Assembly (NCBI GenBank): GCA_964555735.1
Contig: CAZKTS010000154.1
Coordinates: forward strand, 1-12,524
Direction: 5' to 3'
From: CAZKTS01 sp964555735
GTDB lineage: Bacteria; Actinomycetota; Acidimicrobiia; IMCC26256; PALSA-555
DNA: 12,524 nucleotides
The stretch's first letter is position 1, and every line of letters begins with the position of its first letter. Shown one piece after another: positions 1 through 6,238 of the stretch. Position numbers and translations under genes: made by a program. The notes beneath the pieces were generated by a model. The model saw only the letters and a list, made by a program, of their open reading frames with translations, searched no databases and was not told the origin of the DNA.

Positions 1-505
1 CGTCGGTGGTCGCTGGGTAGTCGCCGGCCCAGGTGAACAGGTCGCCGCAGAGCAGCGTGCCGGTGGTCTCTTCGAACATGAGCCCCGCATCCCAACCGTG
101 CGGCAGCTGCGGACGCGTGAGGTGCCGCACCCGCTTGCCGCCGAGGTCGATGACCTCGCCGTCGGTGAGCCCACGCGCCGGGCGCTCGGCGAGGTCGTCG
201 ATCGAGACGAGGACCCCGATCATGGTGTGCGCGAGCGTCGACTCCGGCGCGGCGGCGAGCCATTGGTTCATCGAGCCGCACTCGTCGGCTTCGAAGTGCC
301 CGAACGAGATCCAGCGGAGGCGCTCGACCGGCACGATCGTGGCCACCGCTTCCGAGACGAGCGGGAACATCCGCCGCAGGCCGGTGTGGAACAGCAGCGG
401 CTCCTCCGCGCGCACCAGGTACTGGCGGAACGTGAAGTCCGCCTCCGGCACATAGGTGGACAGCTGGAAGATGTCGTCGGCGATCTCGGCGACCGTGGTC
501 TCCAT
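1..505 (-). CDS. Flavodiiron-like metallo-beta-lactamase-fold protein (3' part missing)
   Basis: The gene starts at ATG 505 and runs off the left edge; 168 codons are visible. The protein opens METTVAEIADDIFQLSTY, as MBL-fold domains of flavodiiron/oxygen-reductase type often do. The metal motif HFEADECG has H70, E72 and D74. H136 (PHGWD) and D155 (LLCGDLF) match the next two ligands of the flavodiiron site (H-x-E-x-D, H, D, H); the last His would lie outside the window. Known family members reduce O2 or NO with a diiron centre fed by FMN, so a redox role is plausible, but hydrolase activity cannot be excluded. Whether a C-terminal flavodoxin domain is fused cannot be seen. The start is supported by an A/G-rich Shine-Dalgarno stretch (AGGAGAGGGGAAGGG) upstream. 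It is the last visible gene of the leftward unit, 86 bp after the dehydrogenase gene. Confidence 0.85.
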   Translation of the reverse strand, partial: METTVAEIADDIFQLSTYVPEADFTFRQYLVRAEEPLLFHTGLRRMFPLVSEAVATIVPVERLRWISFGHFEADECGSMNQWLAAAPESTLAHTMIGVLVSIDDLAERPARGLTDGEVIDLGGKRVRHLTRPQLPHGWDAGLMFEETTGTLLCGDLFTWAGDYPATTD

Positions 506-591
506 CGTGACCCTTCCCCTCTCCTGGTCGACTCCGCTGCGGCCTCCCGGCCGTCCGGCCAGGCCTCCGCTGCGTCTCCATTTCTTTGTGC
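506..591 (-). other. 86-bp operon-internal gap with short repeats
   Basis: This is the longest gap inside the leftward gene unit. It carries a 10-bp direct repeat, CTCCGCTGCG, at 532-541 and 565-574. Between the copies lies a G/C-rich potential stem: GGCCT 541-545 against AGGCC 561-565, with inner GGCC 549-552 against 557-560. No T-tract follows the stem in the direction of transcription, so a classical intrinsic terminator is not supported. The stem could instead affect processing or partial read-through into the MBL-fold gene. The purine-rich ribosome-binding stretch of that gene lies at the left end of the gap. Confidence 0.4.
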
Positions 592-1836
592 TCAGAGCAG
601 GTGCTCGGCGCCGCGGCCTTGCTGCACGAGCGGGACGTAGTCGTCGAGCTCGGCCCGGACCGCGGGGTCGGTGAGGTCGATCACGCGACCCTCTTCGGCC
701 GAACGATACGCCGCCATCGTGAGGCGCACGATGTCGACGCCGTACTCGAAGTCGAGCAGGGCCGACTCGCCGGCGCGGAACGCCGCGAGCGCGTCGACGT
801 GCTCGTCGACGTAGCCGTAGAGGTCGGGCTCGTTCGGCTGCACCGCGAGCAGACCCCGGGACGCCGTCGCCTTCTCGAGCGCGAGCTCGGCGTCCGCCAC
901 CGCGTTCGCGGCATCGTCACCGATGAAGATCTCGAGCGGCGACCGCAGGCTGTTCGCCTCGAGCGCGTAGCCCGGGCCCATCGCGTCGACGAGCAGCCGA
1001 AGCCCCTGCTTGTCGTACATCCACGAGACCGTGAACTGCGCCTTCGAGCGCTGGTCGGTCTCGGGATCGCGGTACGTGACCACGCCGGTGGCGAAGTCCT
1101 CGGCCGGCGTCGCGGCGTAGTCGACGCCGTGACGGTCCAGGAGCTCCTGGCGCCAGCGCGGCTGTCCCCACTTGAGCAGGCCGATGTCGGCCGACACCGA
1201 GACCGGCACGAGGTGGCGCGGCGACTTCCCGATCGGCGTGAGGAGCTGGCGCCCGACGGCCAGGCAGTGACAACCCATGTCGGACAGTACGCCGCCGCCC
1301 TGGCGCACGGGATCCCAGAACCAGCCGTTGTGGGGGCCGGCGTGCTCCTCGCCCGAGCGGGCGAGCGTGAGCGGCCCCATGGCCGCGGCGACGTCGCCGA
1401 GCTGCTCGCGTGCGGTGCGGAGCATCTTCATGTGGATCTGGTTCTCGAAGTACGCCGTGGGCGCGCCGATCGCGGTGGCGAGCTCGACGACGAGGCGCGC
1501 TTCAGCGAGGTTGCGGGCCAACGGCTTCTCGCAGATCAACCCGCGCAGCTGGGCGCCGTCGTCGCACACCGCGGTCGCGATCTGCTCCATCACGTCGACG
1601 CGCACGTCGTTGGGGCTGCAGATCACGACGACGTCGACGTCGCGGGCCATCTGGGTGACCGAGTCGTAGACCATGCACGCGCCGAGCCCGCGCGAACGCG
1701 CCGAGGCTGCGATCTCGTTGGGTGGTGTACGGGACGCGATGCCGGCCACCTCGATGCCGCGCACCTGCTCGAGCGCACGGAGGTGGAACGACGTCACGAA
1801 CCCTGCACCGACGAAGCCGTACCGAAGCGTGTCCAT
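592..1836 (-). CDS. Gfo/Idh/MocA-family NAD(P)-dependent oxidoreductase (His type)
   Basis: 414 aa. The N-terminal Rossmann fold begins MDTLRYGFVGAGFVTSFH, with the dinucleotide loop at residues 9-14. The family EKP motif is at 113-115 (CEKPLA), and the Asp-x3-His pair is D186/H190 (GGGVLSDMGCH), the usual substrate and catalytic residues. Family members oxidise a sugar or cyclitol hydroxyl, or reduce the ketone, with NAD(P) in the cytoplasm; the substrate here is unknown. At 414 aa it is longer than the common ~330-370 aa, with extra sequence around 205-270. ATG 1836 is chosen because the Rossmann strand starts right after it and GGGAGGAA sits about 8 nt upstream. It lies 20 bp downstream of the other Gfo/Idh/MocA gene, so the two are probably co-transcribed. 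The family call is firm; the substrate is not known. Confidence 0.93.
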   Translation of the reverse strand: MDTLRYGFVGAGFVTSFHLRALEQVRGIEVAGIASRTPPNEIAASARSRGLGACMVYDSVTQMARDVDVVVICSPNDVRVDVMEQIATAVCDDGAQLRGLICEKPLARNLAEARLVVELATAIGAPTAYFENQIHMKMLRTAREQLGDVAAAMGPLTLARSGEEHAGPHNGWFWDPVRQGGGVLSDMGCHCLAVGRQLLTPIGKSPRHLVPVSVSADIGLLKWGQPRWRQELLDRHGVDYAATPAEDFATGVVTYRDPETDQRSKAQFTVSWMYDKQGLRLLVDAMGPGYALEANSLRSPLEIFIGDDAANAVADAELALEKATASRGLLAVQPNEPDLYGYVDEHVDALAAFRAGESALLDFEYGVDIVRLTMAAYRSAEEGRVIDLTDPAVRAELDDYVPLVQQGRGAEHLL

Positions 1837-1856
1837 CTCTCGTTCCTCCCGGGCTG

Positions 1857-2966
1857 TCAGTCGTCGAACGTGTTCTGTGTCAGCCCCGGCACGAGCGGCG
1901 CCGACCGCTCGCATGTGGTGGTGAGGTCGATGCGCCGGCCCTCGTCGGCCGACGTGATCGTGGCGGTCATGAGCTCGAGTACGTGGAGCGCCAGGTCGGC
2001 CGACGCGCGGTGCGCGCGGCCGGTGCGCTCGGCCCAGAGCATGTCGGCCAGCCCGATCCCCCGCTGCTGCGGGATCGCGTGCTCGAGCAGCTCGACGTCG
2101 GTCCACTCCTGCTCGCCGAACCGCTTGATCCGCACCGGCCCGCCGAAGGTGTTGGGATCTGGCACGGCGAGCGTGGCCTCGGTGCCGTAGATCTCGATGT
2201 TGCGGTAGCGCGACTCCTGCACGTCGAAGCTGGTGACGAAGGTCGCGATCGGCCCGGATTCGTGCTCCACCACGCTGGTCACGTGGGTGGGCACCTCGAC
2301 GTCGAGCAGCTGACCGCGCCGCGGCTCCGACGTGATCAGGCGCTGCTCCCGCGAGATGCGCGCGGTACCGCTCACCGTGCGCGCCGGACCGAGCAGCTGC
2401 ACGAGCGCGGTGAAGTAGTACGGGCCCATGTCGAACAGCGGACCCGCGCCGCGTGCATAGAAGAGGACGGGATCCGGGTGCCACCACTCAGGGCCCGACT
2501 GGAGCTGGAACGCATTGGCGGCGACCGGCTCGCCGATGTCGCCCCGGTCGATGACGGCCCGGGCGGTCTGCAGCCCGGCACCGAGGAACGTGTCGGGCGC
2601 GCAGCCGAGCCGCACCCCTGCGGCGGACGCGGCGTCGACCAGCCCGCGCCCTTCGTCGAGCTCGATGCCGAGGGGCTTCTCGCTGAACGCGGCCCGCCCG
2701 GCGTCGATGACCGCCCGGGTCACGGCGGCGTGGGCCTTCGGCGGCGTGAGGTTGACGACCGCGTCGATGTCGTCAGCGGCGAGGACCTCGTCGAGGGTGG
2801 CGACGCGCGCGCCGTGCGCCTCGGCCAGCTGCTCGGCCCGCTCGGGGACGCCGTCGACGCAGGCCGCCAGCGTGACGTTCCCGAGCGCAGCGAGCGTCGA
2901 CGCGTACGCGGGCGCGATGACGCCGCACCCGACGATCGCGACCCGACTGGATGCTTCGTCGGTCAC
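1857..2966 (-). CDS. Gfo/Idh/MocA-family NAD(P)-dependent oxidoreductase (Tyr type)
   Basis: 369 aa. The Rossmann loop is GCGVIAPAY at 13-21, EKP is at 96-98 (FSEKPLG), and the active-site segment is PLFDMGPYY with D179. The position that is His in the neighbouring paralogue is Tyr183 here, a known variant of the family. It probably oxidises or reduces a sugar-type hydroxyl or ketone; the substrate is unknown. The start is GTG 2966. Its first bases overlap the stop of the preceding isomerase gene in a 4-nt GTGA (2963-2966), which implies translational coupling, and the Rossmann strand begins eight residues later. The reading frame stays open far upstream (to 3341), but that stretch lies over the isomerase gene in another frame and is not coding. 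The pair of divergent paralogues side by side suggests two successive redox steps or a heteromeric enzyme. Confidence 0.93.
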   Translation of the reverse strand: MTDEASSRVAIVGCGVIAPAYASTLAALGNVTLAACVDGVPERAEQLAEAHGARVATLDEVLAADDIDAVVNLTPPKAHAAVTRAVIDAGRAAFSEKPLGIELDEGRGLVDAASAAGVRLGCAPDTFLGAGLQTARAVIDRGDIGEPVAANAFQLQSGPEWWHPDPVLFYARGAGPLFDMGPYYFTALVQLLGPARTVSGTARISREQRLITSEPRRGQLLDVEVPTHVTSVVEHESGPIATFVTSFDVQESRYRNIEIYGTEATLAVPDPNTFGGPVRIKRFGEQEWTDVELLEHAIPQQRGIGLADMLWAERTGRAHRASADLALHVLELMTATITSADEGRRIDLTTTCERSAPLVPGLTQNTFDD

Positions 2967-3736
2967 GCGCCCGGTCGGCCCGACGACAGCCCCGCGCCGA
3001 CGAGGTAGTCGTGGCTCCGGGCGACCGCAGTCTCCATGTCGGTGTCGCAGCGGTCGAGCTCGACGATGTGCCAGCGCGCCGCCGGTGCGGCCGCGAGCAC
3101 GCCGGGCACGTCGATGGCGCCGTCGCCCACGGCCACCATCGCACTCCCCGGCTCGTCGGCCGGACCGTCCTTCACGTGGAGGAACGCGGCACGATCGCCG
3201 AGCGCCGCCAGCAGCGCAGCCGGGTCCGTGCCCCCGACCTTCGCCCAGTACACGTCGACCTCGGCCACGACGTCGGGCGCCAGCCGGTCGAACAGCGCGA
3301 GCAGCGCGGGACGGCCGTCGATCGACTGCTCGAGCTCCCACCAGTGGTTGTGGTACCCGAGGGTCAGCGATCTCGCACTCGTGATCTCACGAGCGGCGTT
3401 GATGCGATCAGCGGCGCGCGAGACGGCGTCGGAGGACGCGAAGTCGTCGGGCGCGAGGAAGGGCACCACCACGGAGTCGGCGCCCAGCGCCTGGTGGACG
3501 TCGAGCGCGGCCTCGTACTGATCGGCCGGGTCGAGCCCGACGTGGGCGCTCGCGACGCGCAGGCCGGCGTCGTCGAGCACCCGGCCGACCTCGGTCGGGT
3601 CGACGTCGTGGAAGCCCGCGAGCTCGACGCCCGCGTAGCCCATCGCGCCGACTCGGCGAAGGACGCCGGCGAAGTCGACGGCTGCTTCTTCGCGGAGCGA
3701 GTACAGCTGCACGGCGAGCGGCGGTGACGAGGCCAT
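2963..3736 (-). CDS. Sugar phosphate isomerase/epimerase-like TIM-barrel protein
   Basis: 257 aa from ATG 3736. The N-terminus (PLAVQLYSLREE) is typical of the AP-endonuclease-2/xylose-isomerase-like TIM-barrel superfamily. Expected metal and active-site positions are present: E38 (GVELA), H65 (SAHVG), H129/H131 (GYHNHWWE), D151 (EVDVYW), H177 (LHVKD) and E226 (IVELD). Relatives isomerise or epimerise sugars, dehydrate inosose, or in glycoside-degrading clusters act as metal-dependent lyases on 3-keto-glycosides. The two dehydrogenase genes directly downstream, the first with a 4-nt overlap, favour a keto-sugar role; this is inference from context. A GTG at 3754 would add six residues (263 aa). 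Neither start has a strong Shine-Dalgarno, and ATG 3736 is preferred because it fits the usual short N-terminus. Confidence 0.9.
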   Translation of the reverse strand: MASSPPLAVQLYSLREEAAVDFAGVLRRVGAMGYAGVELAGFHDVDPTEVGRVLDDAGLRVASAHVGLDPADQYEAALDVHQALGADSVVVPFLAPDDFASSDAVSRAADRINAAREITSARSLTLGYHNHWWELEQSIDGRPALLALFDRLAPDVVAEVDVYWAKVGGTDPAALLAALGDRAAFLHVKDGPADEPGSAMVAVGDGAIDVPGVLAAAPAARWHIVELDRCDTDMETAVARSHDYLVGAGLSSGRPGA

Positions 3737-3758
3737 CGCCGCCCAGCCTGACACAGGC

Positions 3759-4508
3759 TCAGACGCGGTACTCCGGGTTGGGGAAGTCGAGACTGCACCC
3801 GGCGTCCCACGCGGTGCGCTGGTTGCCGTGTGCGGGGATGCCCCCTCGGTCCTTGAGCATCCGCGCGAGATGCATGAGGTTCCACGTCATGAACGTCGTG
3901 TTGCGGTTGGTGAAGTCGTTCATCGGCCCACCCGACCCCGGGTCGAGGTACGAAGGTCCGGGCCCGGCCTCGCCGAGCCACGCCGCGTCGGCTTGGGGCG
4001 GGATGACGTAGCCGAGGTGCTGCAGGGAGTACAGGACGTTCATCGAGCAGTGCTTCGCGCCGTCTTCGTTGCCGGTGACGATGCACCCGCCGACGCGCCC
4101 GTAGTAGGCGTACTGGCCGTCGTCGTTGAGCAGGTGCGAGTTGCCGTAGAGGCGCTCGATGATCTTCGTGCACTCCGACGTCTTCTCGCCGAGCCAGATC
4201 GAGGTGCCGATGATGAGGATGTCGGCCGCCATGACCCGCTCGAAGAGCTGCGGCCACTCGTCGGACTCCCAGCCGTGCTCGGTCATGTCGGGGTAGATGC
4301 CGGTCGCGATGTCGTGATCGATCGCGCGGAACTCGTCGACCGTGACGTCGTTGCTGCGGAGGATCGCCAGCGCGATGTCGGCGAGGCCCTGGGTGTGCGA
4401 CACCTCGGGCGACCGCTTCAGCGTGCAGTTGATGAAGAGGGCGGTCAGGTCCGAGAAGTCCCAGGTCGACGTGTCGGACATCCGTTGCTGGATCTCGTTC
4501 ATGCTCAT
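3759..4508 (-). CDS. Flavodoxin-family NAD(P)H-dependent oxidoreductase
   Basis: 249 aa. It has a flavodoxin-like fold: strand LTALFINCTL, then a phosphate-binding loop at about 28-40 (KRSPEVSHTQG), a second flavin loop around 100-112 (IIGTSIWLGEKTS) and a third at 140-150 (GGCIVTGNEDG). The C-terminal half is rich in Gly, Asn and Pro (GPGPSYLDPGSGG; PAHGNQRTAWDAGC), a conserved feature of this actinobacterial flavodoxin-like group as I recall it. It probably binds FMN and transfers electrons from NAD(P)H; the partner is unknown. The start is uncertain: ATG 4508, ATG 4502 and ATG 4481 are all possible, and homologues often begin near the last. It sits 12 bp after the split-barrel gene and upstream of the isomerase. 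It could supply electrons to the flavodiiron-like protein at the end of the unit. Confidence 0.88.
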   Translation of the reverse strand: MSMNEIQQRMSDTSTWDFSDLTALFINCTLKRSPEVSHTQGLADIALAILRSNDVTVDEFRAIDHDIATGIYPDMTEHGWESDEWPQLFERVMAADILIIGTSIWLGEKTSECTKIIERLYGNSHLLNDDGQYAYYGRVGGCIVTGNEDGAKHCSMNVLYSLQHLGYVIPPQADAAWLGEAGPGPSYLDPGSGGPMNDFTNRNTTFMTWNLMHLARMLKDRGGIPAHGNQRTAWDAGCSLDFPNPEYRV

Positions 4509-4520
4509 GGGATCACTGTG

Positions 4521-5177
4521 TCACCAGGCGTCGGGCGCGCGCGTCGTGGGCGGCGCGATGCCCGCGGTGACGTGCTCGTCGGGCTCGGGTTCGCCGGCGA
4601 CGGTGCGCAGCGGGATCACGCCGCCCCAGTACGGCAAGGCGTAGTCCTCGGGTTCCTCGCCCGGCGGGCCGGTGCGAACCTTCGCCGACGCTTCCACGAT
4701 GTCGAGTCGCAGGAGACGCGTGCCCCGGATCTCCGACGGCGTGAGCGCGCGCGACTCGGCACGTCGGCCGGGGTGGACGTGGTCGATGATCGCGTCGAAG
4801 CCGCGCTGCTGCTCGTCGGGGTCGGTCACCAGCACCGCCTGGCCGAACACGAGCACACTGCGGTAGTTGACCGAGTGGTGGAACACCGAGCGCGACATCA
4901 CCAGGCCGTCGACGAGCGTGACCGTGAGGCACACCTCGACGCCTTCGCCGCCGATGGTCGAGAGCGAGAAGTTCGCCGGCGCGCCGTGCACATACAGCGC
5001 GTCGTCGAGCCGCCCGTAGATCATCGGCATCGCCCACGGCCGGCCGTCGGCCGCGAACCCGAGGTGGCACACGAAGCCCTCGTCGAGGATCGCGTGCACC
5101 GTCGCCCGGTCGTAGGCGGCGCGGTCCCGCTTGCGCCGGACCTGCGTGCGCTCGGTGACCGCGAAGTCGCCGCTCAT
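4521..5177 (-). CDS. FMN split-barrel protein, pyridoxamine 5'-phosphate oxidase family
   Basis: 218 aa. The segments FVCHLGFAADGRPWAMPMIY (35-54), ALYVHGAPANFSL (60-72) and FHHSVNYRSVLVFGQA (99-114) match the flavin-binding split barrel of the Pyridox_ox_2/NimA-like branch rather than true PdxH. Such proteins bind FMN or F420 and reduce or oxidise small molecules; the substrate here is unknown. The Pro/Glu-rich tail after about residue 165 looks like a loose extension. The start is ATG 5177, and its first bases overlap the stop of the VOC gene as a 4-nt ATGA (5174-5177), which implies coupled translation. The plus strand is also open over most of this gene, but that translation is Arg- and His-rich with no domain. 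Family certain; function open. Confidence 0.9.
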   Translation of the reverse strand: MSGDFAVTERTQVRRKRDRAAYDRATVHAILDEGFVCHLGFAADGRPWAMPMIYGRLDDALYVHGAPANFSLSTIGGEGVEVCLTVTLVDGLVMSRSVFHHSVNYRSVLVFGQAVLVTDPDEQQRGFDAIIDHVHPGRRAESRALTPSEIRGTRLLRLDIVEASAKVRTGPPGEEPEDYALPYWGGVIPLRTVAGEPEPDEHVTAGIAPPTTRAPDAW

Positions 5178-5608
5178 GGTCGTTGCATCAGCTCGACCCG
5201 CACCCCGTCGGGGTCGGCGAGGAAGACCAGCTCGACGCCGGGGTTGGTGCGGGTCGACGGCAGGATCGTGCCGCCGAGGTCGACCAGGCGCGCCGCGGCG
5301 GCGTCGACGTCCTCCACCCAGAAGGAGAGGTGCGTGAGACCTGGCGCGTCGCGACGGCTCGACGGCTCGCCCGAGACCTCGCGGTCGCGCCACCCGATCA
5401 GCTCGATCCGCATCTCGCCGTTGGTGATGTACTGCGAGCGGATCTCGACCGGTCCGTCGACCTCGAGCGCGGCGTCGAGCCCGGGCGCGAGCGTGCTGTC
5501 GAGGTCGAAGCCGTCGCCGACCTCGAACCCGAGCCCCTCGCAGTAGAAGCGGATCGATCGGTCGAGGTCGCCGACGCACAGGCCGAGGTGGGACGGGGTG
5601 TACTCCAT
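5174..5608 (-). CDS. VOC-superfamily (glyoxalase/dioxygenase-like) metalloprotein
   Basis: 144 aa with two beta-alpha-beta-beta-beta modules. Module 1 starts YTPSHLGLCVGDLDRSIRFY and module 2 starts LTHLSFWVEDVDAAAARL. The canonical metal ligands are all present: H7, E69 (MRIELIG), H93 and E139 (VRVELMQ), so a divalent metal site is likely. Members include glyoxalase I, epimerases and ring-cleaving dioxygenases; the 2-His-2-Glu set suits isomerase or lyase chemistry better than the 2-His-1-Glu dioxygenases. ATG 5608 is preferred over an in-frame GTG at 5638, because it matches the family N-terminus and lies 7 nt after a TAGATT -10 box, giving a leaderless mRNA. It is the first gene of the leftward unit and overlaps the next gene by 4 nt. 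Confidence 0.9.
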   Translation of the reverse strand: MEYTPSHLGLCVGDLDRSIRFYCEGLGFEVGDGFDLDSTLAPGLDAALEVDGPVEIRSQYITNGEMRIELIGWRDREVSGEPSSRRDAPGLTHLSFWVEDVDAAAARLVDLGGTILPSTRTNPGVELVFLADPDGVRVELMQRP

Positions 5609-5615
5609 GGTCGGC

Positions 5616-5621
5616 AATCTA
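5616..5621 (-). promoter_or_regulatory. Predicted leaderless -10 box (TAGATT) of the leftward operon
   Basis: On the minus strand TAGATT is followed by seven bases (GCCGACC) and then the ATG of the VOC gene at 5608. This is the spacing expected when transcription starts at or next to the A of the start codon. No good Shine-Dalgarno precedes this ATG, which agrees with a leaderless mRNA. No convincing -35 hexamer was seen. The same arrangement recurs at three other genes in the window. Confidence 0.55.
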
Positions 5622-5690
5622 CGGCGCAGCCCCGCCACCGGCAGCCGGGATTCCGGCGTCTGGTAGAACGACTTGCCACAGCCGACGCGC

Positions 5691-5719
5691 GGGTACGACC
5701 GCGTCGCGCGCTCGTACCC
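5691..5719 (+). promoter_or_regulatory. 8-bp inverted repeat in the peroxiredoxin leader
   Basis: GGGTACGA (5691-5698) and TCGTACCC (5712-5719) are perfect inverted copies around a 13-base G/C-rich spacer. The right arm ends five bases before the peroxiredoxin Shine-Dalgarno (AGGAAGG, 5724-5730). It may be an operator for a redox-responsive regulator, or a hairpin in the 5' leader of the mRNA. A weak -35-like TTGCCA at 5673-5678 precedes it and the left arm contains TACGAC, so the dyad could overlap the promoter. The function is inferred from position only. Confidence 0.45.
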
Positions 5720-5739
5720 CCACAGGAAGGCACTCCCGA

Positions 5740-6222
5740 ATGGCCATCAACGAAGGCGACCGCATCCCCGATGTCGACGTCAGCATCCCCGGCGAGGACG
5801 GCAACCCCGCGCCGGCCAAGAGCGGTGAGCTCCTCGGGAAGGGCCGCGTCGTGCTCTTCGCCGTGCCCGGCGCGTTCACGCCCGGTTGCTCGAACACCCA
5901 CATGCCCGGCTTCGTCGTCAAGCTCGACGACATCAAGGCCAAGGGCGTCGACACCGTGGCGTGCATCGCCGTGAACGACGCGTGGGTGATGAACGCGTGG
6001 GGCGCCGACCAGAACGCCGATGGCATCCAGATGATCGCCGACGGCAACGCCAACTTCGCCACCGCGATGGGCCTCGAGAAGGACCTCTCGGTCGCCGGCC
6101 TCGGCACGCGCTCGCAGCGCTACGCCGCGATCATCGACGACGGCGTCCTCACGAAGCTCTTCGTCGAGGAGGGCCCCGGCGTCGAGGCGAGCTCCGCCGA
6201 GAACGTCCTCGCCAACCTCTAG
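5740..6222 (+). CDS. Prx5-type peroxiredoxin
   Basis: 160 aa, the usual length for bacterial Prx5/AhpC-TSA-like enzymes. The active-site loop PGAFTPGCS places the peroxidatic cysteine at C50, with the supporting Pro and Thr upstream. The only other cysteine is C75 (VACIAVND), a position often seen in this subgroup; no C-terminal resolving cysteine is present. A 1-Cys mechanism using an external thiol (mycothiol or a redoxin) is therefore likely. It reduces H2O2 or organic peroxides in the cytoplasm. ATG 5740 follows AGGAAGG with nine bases between. The stop lies 16 bp before the molybdopterin oxidoreductase, so the two are probably co-transcribed, which links peroxide defence to that enzyme. 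The third nearby protein is TrxR-like but lacks its own redox cysteines, so it is not an obvious direct reductant. Confidence 0.95.
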   Translation: MAINEGDRIPDVDVSIPGEDGNPAPAKSGELLGKGRVVLFAVPGAFTPGCSNTHMPGFVVKLDDIKAKGVDTVACIAVNDAWVMNAWGADQNADGIQMIADGNANFATAMGLEKDLSVAGLGTRSQRYAAIIDDGVLTKLFVEEGPGVEASSAENVLANL

Positions 6223-6238
6223 CCCGAGGTCCCGCACG

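Noticed and set aside
586..2190. 534-codon plus-strand open frame over the two dehydrogenase genes
   Set aside because: It has no recognisable motif, is rich in Arg, Asp, His and Val, and crosses the boundary between two well-supported minus-strand genes.
4521..5177. Pyridoxamine 5'-phosphate oxidase proper (PdxH)
   Set aside because: The motifs fit the Pyridox_ox_2/NimA-like split barrels, and the PdxH C-terminal dimerisation signature is absent.
3828..5546. 572-codon plus-strand open frame over the flavodoxin, split-barrel and VOC genes
   Set aside because: It runs antisense to three clear genes and has typical shadow composition and no domain.
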